Source: Devosia sp. Root413D1
GTDB taxonomy: Bacteria > Pseudomonadota > Alphaproteobacteria > Rhizobiales > Devosiaceae
Direction: 5' to 3'
Assembly: GCF_001425235.1 (NCBI RefSeq)
Contig: NZ_LMEA01000007.1
Coordinates: 135,170-199,169, forward strand
DNA length: 64,000 bases
Shown: one piece after another, positions 33,317-43,917 of the stretch
Position numbering within the stretch: position 1 is the stretch's first letter
How the letters are laid out: every line of letters starts with the position of its first letter
Translations under genes and position numbers: made by a program
Notes under the pieces: generated by a model
The model's database searches: none
What the model was told of the DNA's origin: nothing
Seen by the model: only the letters and a program-made list of their open reading frames with translations

Positions 33317-35671
33317 CTAGCTCACCAGTCCGAGGGCACGCGCCGCGCTGATCGCCTCGCGGCGACGCTTGCAGCCGAGTTTGCGGTAGGCGTTGGACAG
33401 GTGGAATTTTACCGTCGCCTCGCTGAGCCCGAGCGCGTTGGCAATGAACTTGTTGGATGATCCCTCGGAGATCATCATCAGCACTTTGGTCTCGCGCCGG
33501 CTGAGCCCGTTCTGGGCTCCAAGCGCCGAGTTGGGCAGGCCGCCATCGCGCAGGCGCCGCAGCACCTGGCGGACCGGGGCGGAGATTTCGAGATATTCCC
33601 CGATACGCTGCTGCTCCACCAGTTCGCTGAGGAACACCCGCTCCTCGGCCAGCGGGGCAATGGCGCCGAGCCGCGCTGCCTCCTCGAACACCTTCTGCAG
33701 CAGTGCCCGCGCCCGCGACAGGTTGCGCTGCCGCTTGTGGACGAAGGCCAGCCAGACTTCGGCGCAGAGCCGCTGGCGTCCGGTGAGGTTCAGGTTGCCG
33801 ATGATAAAGCCAAGCTGCCGCTCGAGATGCGGGCGGGTCGGCTGCTCATAGACGATGTGCCGGAGCCAGATCATCGCCTGGACGATCTCGTCGCGGTCCT
33901 TAAGGCGCTCGAGTTCCTCGCCGGCGGCCGCAACCCATGAGCGGGTGATGCGAGTGGCGAGGGCCGCGATCTTCTCGGCCGCCTCCTGCCAGCGGTTGGC
34001 ATTTTGCAGGATCGCCGCCTCGCGCAGCTCGATCATCAGGCCGAACTGCCGGTTGGAGATCTGGTAGACCCGCCAGCGATCAAGGAAATTCCGCGCCGCG
34101 AGGGTGGAAAAGTGCTCGCTCAGCGCCTGGCTGCCATAGTGCAGGGCGAACTCGATCAGGCTGGGCCAGATCTCGCCGTGGACGAAATCGTCGAGTTCCG
34201 TGCTGAGGAAGCGGGCAAGCGGCTCGGGCTTACCGCCTTCGTAGTCGATGCAGGCGTTGAGCAGCGCCAAGAGGCGCTCGTCGCCCGGACTGTCGAACGC
34301 GATAGCGTGCAGGTAACGCGCCGCCTGCTCGGCGTGCCGACGGGCATTGTTGGCATCGCCCATCAGCAGGCGCACCAGCGCCTGGTGCAGGCTGATGTAA
34401 AAGGCGAGCATGGGCACCTTGGCCTGCTCGTAGTGGTAGAGGGCGCGCTGCGCGACGTCCTCGGCGGCCGCGAGGCGCCGGCCGCGGATGTAGAATTCTA
34501 ACACTGAGTTGTAGAAGCTGCCGCGCACGATGTGATCGTCGAGCGGCAGGTCGCCCAAGGTGTCGAAGACCTGCTCAAACAGCTCGTCGGTCAGTTGGTA
34601 ATCCTCGTAGATCAGCATGACGACGCGGAAGGCGAGCAGGTCGGTGCTGTACTTCTCGCGGTGCGTGAAGACGCTGTGGAAGTCGTTGATGCCGCTACCG
34701 AAGCGATCGGCCAGCAGCCGGCGGGCACGAGCCACCTCGCCATGCTTGAGCGCCTGCATCGCGAGGCTCATCACCAGCGTGTCGTTGCCGAGCGCATAGT
34801 CGGACGGAAAGCCGGCGAGCACGCGATCAAACGCCGCGGCCCCGTGCCGGTAGAGGTAGAACCGGCCACCGCCGGCAGCGTAGACGGCGGAGGCCTCGTC
34901 GAAGCGGCCGATCGCTTGCCACGTCGTGATGGCATCCGTCATCCAGCCCTGTCCGGCATAGGCCGCCGCAAGTTCCGCCGCCCGTTGGGGATGCGCGCGT
35001 CGCGCGGCGAGTTCCGCGGCAAGCGCATGTCGCAGCGCCGGGCGAACCGGATCGAGCAGCGCCAGTAACTCCGAGCTCGCCACCGGGGTGGGGTTGCCGT
35101 CGAGCCAGGCCGCGAGAGCCACAAGTTCGACCGCGCTTATCGGCGCCAGCAGCTCGCTGGCGAGGAAGCGCGCCATCTCCTCTTCACCCGGGCTCGATCG
35201 GCCGAGCAGGATCGGCCAGCCGCGCGACTGCTGGAAGGCGCGCTCGGCCAGCCGCGCCGGCATCGCCTGCCGCAGCTCGTCTCGGCCGATCAGCAGTTCC
35301 GATACGCCAAGACGCCGGACGTGGCCGTAGACAGCGGCGCGATCGAGCGACGGCAGCACCGTCTCCGGCCGCTTGGCGATGATGATCCGCCGGTCGCCGG
35401 AGACGAAGGCCTCGGGCAGGGGATCGGGCGAACTGCCCGGCGGGATGTCCCACACGGTAACCGGGAGGCTGGCTTCAACTGGTGCGGCGGCTGAGCGGTA
35501 AACGCTGGTCCCCAACTCCTCCGCCAGTTGCGCCAAGAGGATGGATTTGCCCATGCCGGCCGGCGCCTCGAGCAGCACCACCGTTTCGGTGACGGCGAGC
35601 AGCTCCCGGCGCTTCTGCGCGCGGTCGATGTGCGGTCTCGTCGGGGCACTGGGCATGGGTGTCGAGGGCAA
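33317..35671 (-). CDS. MalT/LuxR-type transcriptional regulator with shortened NTPase
   Basis: This 784-residue regulator has a P-loop at residues 36-43 (APAGMGKS), a long helical TPR-like middle and a LuxR-type helix-turn-helix at the C-terminus (LSRRETKVLMMISEGSSNKF, then LSEATVKFHLSNAYRKLG). Such proteins usually sense a small effector through the middle part. The NTPase segment is short and I see no canonical Walker B. The TTG at 35671 has AGGA 7 bases upstream; an ATG at 35656 has none. It precedes the importer operon on the same strand and probably controls it. Confidence 0.82.
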   Translation of the reverse strand: MPSTPMPSAPTRPHIDRAQKRRELLAVTETVVLLEAPAGMGKSILLAQLAEELGTSVYRSAAAPVEASLPVTVWDIPPGSSPDPLPEAFVSGDRRIIIAKRPETVLPSLDRAAVYGHVRRLGVSELLIGRDELRQAMPARLAERAFQQSRGWPILLGRSSPGEEEMARFLASELLAPISAVELVALAAWLDGNPTPVASSELLALLDPVRPALRHALAAELAARRAHPQRAAELAAAYAGQGWMTDAITTWQAIGRFDEASAVYAAGGGRFYLYRHGAAAFDRVLAGFPSDYALGNDTLVMSLAMQALKHGEVARARRLLADRFGSGINDFHSVFTHREKYSTDLLAFRVVMLIYEDYQLTDELFEQVFDTLGDLPLDDHIVRGSFYNSVLEFYIRGRRLAAAEDVAQRALYHYEQAKVPMLAFYISLHQALVRLLMGDANNARRHAEQAARYLHAIAFDSPGDERLLALLNACIDYEGGKPEPLARFLSTELDDFVHGEIWPSLIEFALHYGSQALSEHFSTLAARNFLDRWRVYQISNRQFGLMIELREAAILQNANRWQEAAEKIAALATRITRSWVAAAGEELERLKDRDEIVQAMIWLRHIVYEQPTRPHLERQLGFIIGNLNLTGRQRLCAEVWLAFVHKRQRNLSRARALLQKVFEEAARLGAIAPLAEERVFLSELVEQQRIGEYLEISAPVRQVLRRLRDGGLPNSALGAQNGLSRRETKVLMMISEGSSNKFIANALGLSEATVKFHLSNAYRKLGCKRRREAISAARALGLVS

Positions 35672-35772
35672 GGCGCGGTCCTGTTACTGAGAACAAGGCC
35701 GGAAAACCAAGGCGGACACAAGCGATGCGGGCGCTTCCTTCAGAAATGCCGTCATCATTGATCCCGTTCAGC

Positions 35773-35801
35773 TTGCATCAAGAATTGCTCTGCCATATGA
35801 A
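35773..35801 (+). promoter_or_regulatory. promoter of tRNA-Cys
   Basis: TTGCAT (35773-35778) and TATGAA (35796-35801) are exactly 17 bases apart and end 12 bases before the tRNA. The -35 box is identical to that of the ssrA promoter in this window. Confidence 0.6.
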
Positions 35802-35813
35802 CCGCCTCGGTGA

Positions 35814-35887
35814 GGCCACATGGCGGAGTGGTTACGCAGCGGATTGCAAATCCGTGTATTCCGGTTCGATTCCGGATGTGGCCTCCA
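35814..35887 (+). tRNA. tRNA-Cys (GCA)
   Basis: A complete 74-base cloverleaf is visible. The acceptor stem is GGCCACA with TGTGGCC, the anticodon stem-loop is GGATTGCAAATCC with GCA at 35846-35848, and the T-arm contains GGTTCGATTCC. CCA is encoded at 35885-35887. Confidence 0.97.
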
Positions 35888-36053
35888 ACCTTCTCTCAGA
35901 CATCCCCATTCCAGCGCCAACGCGCGTCTGCTCGCCTGGGCGTTTGCCACATTCCCCGGCAGAGCACCTTGTGCGCTGCCGATCGGCATCCTTGAAGCAT
36001 TCATCTGCGGGGCGTATGCACCTGCCTGACGCCTCCAGCCCGAGGGAGCCGAT

Positions 36054-36707
36054 ATGGCCGATTTTACGAATGCCCGCCTCAAGATGGTCGATAACCAGCT
36101 GCGCACCAGCGGCGTGATGGACCATCGGATCCTCACTGCCATGGGTACGGTCCGTCGTGAGGCCTTCCTGCCGGCCGATCGTGAGGCGCTGGCCTATGCC
36201 GATGTGTCGCATGCCCTGGGCGGCGGCCGTTATCTTGGGGCGCCTGCGCCTTTCGCCAAGCTGCTGCAACTCGCCGAGATCGCCGCAACCGATCGGGTGC
36301 TCGATGTCGGAGCCGGCACCGGCTACTCGACGGCCGTATTGGCGCTGCTGGGCGCCTCGGTCACCGGGCTCGAGATGGATGCGGCGCTCGCCGGCAAGGC
36401 CACGGTCAACCTCGAGGCCGCCAATGTGGCCAATGCCGAGATTGCCGTCGGCAGTTTCGATGGAGCAGGGCTGCCGCGTGATCATTTCGACGTCATCGTC
36501 GTCGAGGGGGCGGTCGCCGCAGAGCCGACGCCGCTGTTCCACCTCTTGCGCGAGGGCGGGCGTCTGGTGGCGCTGATCGCCAATGGCGGCCCGGCAGTCG
36601 CGCATATCTTCGTCAAATCCGGCGGCGAGGTTGCCGGCCGGAGCGAGTTCAATACCTCGCTGCCGCCGCTGGCAGAAGTGCCGCGGGTAGAGGCCTTCGT
36701 GTTCTGA
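36054..36707 (+). CDS. pcm: protein-L-isoaspartate O-methyltransferase family protein
   Basis: This 217-residue cytoplasmic enzyme uses S-adenosylmethionine to methylate damaged isoaspartyl residues so they can be repaired. The SAM loop LDVGAGTGYST is near residue 84. The N-terminal MVDNQLRTSGVMD is typical of the alphaproteobacterial group. GAGGGAG lies upstream of the ATG. The pcm-tolC order is usual in Hyphomicrobiales (recalled). The motif after the SAM loop is less conserved than in E. coli Pcm, so the exact protein substrate is not certain. Confidence 0.88.
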   Translation: MADFTNARLKMVDNQLRTSGVMDHRILTAMGTVRREAFLPADREALAYADVSHALGGGRYLGAPAPFAKLLQLAEIAATDRVLDVGAGTGYSTAVLALLGASVTGLEMDAALAGKATVNLEAANVANAEIAVGSFDGAGLPRDHFDVIVVEGAVAAEPTPLFHLLREGGRLVALIANGGPAVAHIFVKSGGEVAGRSEFNTSLPPLAEVPRVEAFVF

Positions 36708-36783
36708 ACCGGTCGTTTTCTAACTGACCCGCGGTTCGGCAGTGTTGCCGGCTAATCACGGGACCAAACATTTCCAAGGTTAA

Positions 36784-36811
36784 AACCTCGCAACACTTGA
36801 GTTGCGAGGTT
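36784..36811. promoter_or_regulatory. 11-bp inverted repeat upstream of tolC
   Basis: AACCTCGCAAC (36784-36794) and GTTGCGAGGTT (36801-36811) are perfect inverted repeats with a 6-base spacer, 52 bases before the tolC start. There is no T-run after it, so an operator or leader hairpin is more likely than a terminator. Confidence 0.55.
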
Positions 36812-36863
36812 GTGCGTCCCATGTGCCCGACGTAACGTCGGAAGGCTGTCGGAGGTTTTGACT

Positions 36864-38237
36864 ATGCGTTTCCTGGGGGCAATGCGGGCGGGCGCCCTTG
36901 CCGTTTCACTGAGCATGCTGCCGGCGACGGTGCATGCGGAGAGTCTGAGGGCGGCGCTCGAGAGCGCGTATCAGAACAATCCCAACATCATGTCGGCGCT
37001 GCTGAACGTGAAGGCGACTGCCGAGAACATCGCGCTGGCGAAATCCGGCAAGCTGCCTTCGCTCGGCCTGTCCAGCAGCATCGGCGGCTCCTGGGAGCAG
37101 CCGCAGGGTGGGGAGTTCAACACCGCGGCCAGTTTCTCCACCGGCCTCAATTACAGCCAGACGCTGTTTGACAACTACAAGACCGACGCCGAGATCGAGC
37201 AGGCCCGCGCCGGCACCGAGGTGGCGAAGTACGCGCTGCGCAACGCCGAGCAGAACGTGCTGCTGGCGGTGGTGCAGGCCTATTACGCGGTGATCCGCGA
37301 TACCCAGCTGGTGCAGCTGCGGTCCGACAACATGGCGTTCTTCGATGCCCAGGTGAGCTCCTCGGAAGATCGCCTGCGCCTCGGTGAAGGCACCAAGATC
37401 GACGTGTCGCAGGCCAAGACCCGCCAGGTTGCCGCGGTGGCGCTCTACCGCTCGGCCATCGCCTCGCTGCAGACCAGCCAGGCGAGCTACGAGCGCTGGG
37501 TCGGCCACAAGCCGAAGAACCTCAGCTCCGACTTCAACTTCGGCAAGTCGCTGCCCACTTCGATCGACGGTGCCATCGCCTCGGCGCAGGAGCGTCATCC
37601 GGCGCTGCTGTCGGCCCGCGCGGCGATCCGCGTGGCGCAGGCCGGATCGGATGCGGCCAGTGCCTCGTTCGGCCCGACCCTCAGCCTGATCGGCGCGATC
37701 GATGCGACCACCAGCTATTCCAGCAAGCTCGGCGGGACCAGCAGCGCGCTGGGCGGTTCCGCCAAGCTGTCGCTGTCGATCCCGATCTATTCGGGCGGCG
37801 CGCTGTCGGCGAGCCTGCGCAAGGCCAATATCCAGCAGATCCAGAGCGAGGTCGACGCGCTGTCGGCCCGCGACGAGATCAAGGAGTCGGTGATCTCCGC
37901 CTGGTCGACGCTGCAGAACTCCACCTCGCAGATCGACTCGGCGCAGGCCGCGGTCGGCTCCAGCCAACTGGTCGTCGATGGCACCATCCAGGAGCGCGAT
38001 GTCGGCCAGAAGACCACGCTCGACGTGCTCAACGCCCAGGCCGAACTGACCACCGCCCGTGAATCGCTGATCACGGCGCGCTCGACCAAGATGATCGCTG
38101 CCTTCTCGCTGCTCGCCGCCTCCGGCAAGCTGTCGCCGGAAGTGCTGGGCCTCAAGGTCGCGATGCACTCGGCCGACGGCTATATCGCCAATGTCGAGGA
38201 TGTCTGGGCCGAGCTCCGCGCCCTCAGCGACGACTGA
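36864..38237 (+). CDS. tolC: TolC-family outer-membrane channel
   Basis: This 457-residue protein has a signal peptide ending TVHA-ESLR and two outer-membrane efflux repeats. The first holds SLRAALESAYQNNPNIMSA and the second SIDGAIASAQERHPALLSAR. It would form a trimeric channel through the outer membrane for efflux pumps and type I secretion. I chose ATG at 36864, where GGAGG lies 8 bases upstream. A strong terminator follows. Confidence 0.93.
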   Translation: MRFLGAMRAGALAVSLSMLPATVHAESLRAALESAYQNNPNIMSALLNVKATAENIALAKSGKLPSLGLSSSIGGSWEQPQGGEFNTAASFSTGLNYSQTLFDNYKTDAEIEQARAGTEVAKYALRNAEQNVLLAVVQAYYAVIRDTQLVQLRSDNMAFFDAQVSSSEDRLRLGEGTKIDVSQAKTRQVAAVALYRSAIASLQTSQASYERWVGHKPKNLSSDFNFGKSLPTSIDGAIASAQERHPALLSARAAIRVAQAGSDAASASFGPTLSLIGAIDATTSYSSKLGGTSSALGGSAKLSLSIPIYSGGALSASLRKANIQQIQSEVDALSARDEIKESVISAWSTLQNSTSQIDSAQAAVGSSQLVVDGTIQERDVGQKTTLDVLNAQAELTTARESLITARSTKMIAAFSLLAASGKLSPEVLGLKVAMHSADGYIANVEDVWAELRALSDD

Positions 38238-38298
38238 TAGTCGCGGCCGCCCTTGGTCCGCATGGACCGGGATGTGGCCGAGGCATACCCTCAGAATC

Positions 38299-38333
38299 AG
38301 GCCGCGATGCGCAGTCCGCATCGCGGCCTTTTT
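38299..38333 (+). terminator. terminator after tolC
   Basis: A perfect 13-bp stem, AGGCCGCGATGCG (38299-38311) with CGCATCGCGGCCT (38317-38329), encloses a 5-base loop and is followed by TTTTT. It lies 62 bases after the tolC stop. Confidence 0.95.
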
Positions 38334-38373
38334 GATGCGGCCGCGAGGGGCGGTCCGCAGTTTTGGGGGAACT

Positions 38374-38748
38374 ATGAAAGCACTACCGTTCTGGTTCATC
38401 GCCGTCGGCGCCGTCCTGGCGCTGTTGGGGATGGCGTGGGGCATCCAGATGGCCATCACGCAGGATCACACGCTGTCGCCGGGCCATGCCCACAACAACC
38501 TCATCGGCTTCGTCACGATGGTGATCTACGGCGTCTACTACAAACTGGTGCCGGCTGCCGCGCAGACGCGGCTGGCGCTGGTGCATTTCTGGGTGGCGTT
38601 GCTCGGCGCCCTGACCATCGGTATCGGCGTCGCCATGGCGACCTCGGGGCAGGGCGAATGGCTGGCCCAGGTTGCGTCGATCGCCACGATCATCGGCATG
38701 GGTATCTTCGTCTACACCATCGTCCGCAATCGGGCGGCGCTCGCCTGA
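38374..38748 (+). CDS. small four-helix membrane protein with HAHNN motif
   Basis: This 124-residue protein has four predicted membrane helices. SPGHAHNNLIGFVTMVIYG spans the end of the first loop and the second helix. An HxHxNxxG pattern like this occurs at haem ligands of haem-copper oxidase subunit I and related small proteins, so haem or metal binding is possible but unproven. GGGGA lies directly upstream of the ATG. It stands alone between the tolC terminator and popZ. I do not recognise a characterised family. Confidence 0.75.
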   Translation: MKALPFWFIAVGAVLALLGMAWGIQMAITQDHTLSPGHAHNNLIGFVTMVIYGVYYKLVPAAAQTRLALVHFWVALLGALTIGIGVAMATSGQGEWLAQVASIATIIGMGIFVYTIVRNRAALA

Positions 38749-38933
38749 CGCTCCGGGTCAAGCGCTACGCGACTGTCTTCCCCCGGAAATCCCTGGGGGA
38801 AGACGCTACGGCTGGTGTGCCGCCGATTCACAAAGCGCCATTGCTTGCACTAAATTGGATGCAGTTGATTCGGTCGTGTCGCCGAATCCGCCCAAAGTGC
38901 GGCCGCGTATCTGGCGGGTAATGTGAGGCAGTT

Positions 38934-39626
38934 ATGAACAAGCCGGCGCCCAAAGAGCCCTCGATGGACGAAATCCTGTCCTCGATCCGGCAGATCATCG
39001 CCGATGACGATGCCGGGGCGGTACCCAAGAAGCCGGTAATGCCGGCGCCTGCGCCGGCCCGCAGCTTCGTACCGCAGCCGGCCCCGCGTCCCGTCGAGCC
39101 CGAACCCGAGCCGTTGGCGCTTTCATCCGAGCAGATTCTGCGCGACACCGCAGCCGAGGACGGCGCCAAGCCGGGTCTCAGCTTCTCCGAACTGTTGGGC
39201 GGCAGCGCCCCGGCGCCGGAACTGGACGCGACGCTGATCGACCCCGACGACATCTCCTTCGAGCAGGAAGAAGAGCCCGCTCCGGCTCCGGTGTTCGCCC
39301 CGCCGCCACGCGCCGCCGCTCCCGTCTACGAGCGCCCGGCGCCACGGCCGGCCGCCTCGGTTGCCGCCGCCGCGCCGATGCCGGATCCGTCGCTTTCTGC
39401 TGATCTCGCCGAGGAGTTGCTCGAGCCGACCACCCAATCGGCGGTAAAGAGCACCTTTGCCCGCCTCTCCGGGTTGTCGACCGTTACCAGCGGCGTCACC
39501 ATCGAAGACATGATGCGCGAGATGCTGCGCCCGATGCTGAAGGAATGGCTGGACGAGAACCTGCCTTCGGTGGTCGAGCGGATGGTCGAAAAGGAAATCG
39601 CCCGGGTTTCGCGCGGCGGCAAATAG
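38934..39626 (+). CDS. popZ: polar organising protein PopZ (DUF2497)
   Basis: This 230-residue protein has the PopZ N-terminal helix SMDEILSSIRQIIADDD, a Pro/Ala/Glu-rich disordered middle (about 30-150) and the C-terminal oligomerisation helices with VTIEDMMREMLRPMLKEWLD. PopZ forms a condensate at the cell pole that anchors the chromosome origin and recruits polarity proteins. Position just upstream of valS is typical of the order (recalled). GAGG lies about 6 bases before the ATG. Confidence 0.92.
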   Translation: MNKPAPKEPSMDEILSSIRQIIADDDAGAVPKKPVMPAPAPARSFVPQPAPRPVEPEPEPLALSSEQILRDTAAEDGAKPGLSFSELLGGSAPAPELDATLIDPDDISFEQEEEPAPAPVFAPPPRAAAPVYERPAPRPAASVAAAAPMPDPSLSADLAEELLEPTTQSAVKSTFARLSGLSTVTSGVTIEDMMREMLRPMLKEWLDENLPSVVERMVEKEIARVSRGGK

Positions 39627-39640
39627 ACGGCACCTGAAGC

Positions 39641-39762
39641 AGACGGCCCCTCCCATCCTCCCCCTTGAAGGGGGGCGTGCTCCGCCGGTGAGCGGGGCTC
39701 GATCAAGCCACAACCCCGACTCTTCAACTCCCCCTTCAGGGGGAGGCCGGGAGGGGCCGTCT
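39641..39762. repeat. 122-base palindromic repeat element
   Basis: AGACGGCCCCTC (39641-39652) pairs perfectly with GAGGGGCCGTCT (39751-39762). Further in, CCTCCCCCTT on the left arm faces CAGGGGGAGG on the right. Each arm also carries a small internal hairpin (CCCCCTTGAAGGGGG and CCCCCTTCAGGGGG). This shape is typical of dispersed intergenic palindromes or small MITE-like elements. It lies between popZ and valS. Confidence 0.8.
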
Positions 39763-39912
39763 CTCTCAGTCGTCCCTTGCATGGCAGAACAGCGTCACCA
39801 CATGCGTTTGTGTTGACTTCCCCCTCACGCCTTTGCTTTAGACCTAGCCACTGAGTTCTGGGGCCCGCCGGCGCTTTGGTGCGCGCGGGCCGTTTGCCGT
39901 TGGAAACCACCG

Positions 39913-42759
<2,847 letters not shown>

Positions 42760-42769
42760 CGGAGCCTCC

Positions 42770-43771
42770 ATGGGCGAAACAATGCCGGCCAGCAACCAGC
42801 GCCAGCCGATCAAGGACTGGATGACTATCGTCCAGTTTGATGGCCGCGGCGGGGTGCGCAAGCTCGAAGAGGCCGAGGAGGCGACGTTCGCCACCCCGGC
42901 TAAGGGCTTTGCGCTGATCTCGGGCAACTCGCGGGCGCCGGAGTTCAAGGTCTGGCTGAAGCGCGAGCTCGGCGATTTCAACGCCGACCTCATCACCGTG
43001 CCGTCGACCCGCAGCCGCTGCACCGTGCTCGATGATCGGGCGCTGGTGGTGTTGCGCGTTGCCCGGCCCGGCGCCGATCCTGAGGATGTCGGCCGGCAGC
43101 TGCTGACGCTGTGGATCGAGAAGGGGCGGGTCATCATCGCCTCCGAGCTCAACATCGTCGAGTTCCTCGGCATCACCCAATGGCAGCAGACGCACCACGC
43201 GCCGGTGTCGCCTGCCGACCTCGTCGCCCGTCTGGCGCTCCGCGCCGCCGACCGGATCGAGCCGCTGATCGAGCGGATGGGCGACAGCCTCGACAGCATC
43301 GAGGAGATGCTGATGATGAACCGTGCCGGCGACACCCGCTCGCGGCTGGCGCATCTGCGCCGCACGCTGATCAACATGCGCCGCCTGATCTGGCCGCAGC
43401 GCGACGTGCTGACGACGCTCGAAATCGAAGACCTCAGCTTCTTCACTGCCCGCGACCGGGTCCGCCTGCGCGAGGCGGCGGCCCGCACGGCCCGGCTCGG
43501 CGACGAAATGCAGACGCTTTCCGAGCGCGCCGTGCTGGTGCACGAGCAGTTGCTCGATACCCGCGCCGAGCAGATGAACCAGACCATGCTGCTGTTGGCA
43601 GCGGCGACGGTGGTGCTGATGCCGCTTACCGTGATCAGCGGCATCCTCGGCATGAACGTCGAAGGCATCCCGTTCCACGACAGCCCCTATGCGTTCTGGA
43701 TCGTGACCGGCTTCCTCTGCGTGCTCGGGGTCGCCATCTACCTATTCATGCGCAAGAAGAAATGGATGTAG
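42770..43771 (+). CDS. CorA/ZntB-family metal ion transporter
   Basis: This 333-residue inner-membrane protein has a long cytoplasmic helical domain and two C-terminal helices. The pore motif GMNVEG follows the first helix, as in the CorA superfamily. The family moves Mg2+, Co2+ or Zn2+; the cytoplasmic domain and MLMMNRAGDTRSRLAHLRR block resemble ZntB, so zinc is my first guess. GGAG lies 6 bases before the ATG. The gene follows valS by 10 bases. Confidence 0.87.
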   Translation: MGETMPASNQRQPIKDWMTIVQFDGRGGVRKLEEAEEATFATPAKGFALISGNSRAPEFKVWLKRELGDFNADLITVPSTRSRCTVLDDRALVVLRVARPGADPEDVGRQLLTLWIEKGRVIIASELNIVEFLGITQWQQTHHAPVSPADLVARLALRAADRIEPLIERMGDSLDSIEEMLMMNRAGDTRSRLAHLRRTLINMRRLIWPQRDVLTTLEIEDLSFFTARDRVRLREAAARTARLGDEMQTLSERAVLVHEQLLDTRAEQMNQTMLLLAAATVVLMPLTVISGILGMNVEGIPFHDSPYAFWIVTGFLCVLGVAIYLFMRKKKWM

Positions 43772-43917
43772 ACCCCTAAGGGGACTCACCTTTCGCCCGG
43801 GCCTGACCGGATGCCTTCAGCGCAGCGATAATGACAGAGACCTGCTGTTCGGCGCGTGACGCGGCAGCAGCCATTGCCTAAACTCTGCTGCACTTTTGCA
43901 AGGATTCACCGGCCCCC

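Noticed and set aside
22527-35887. tRNA-Asn and tRNA-Cys as integration sites of a genomic island
   Set aside because: No integrase gene, no direct repeat of a tRNA 3' end and no change in gene style were found beside either tRNA.
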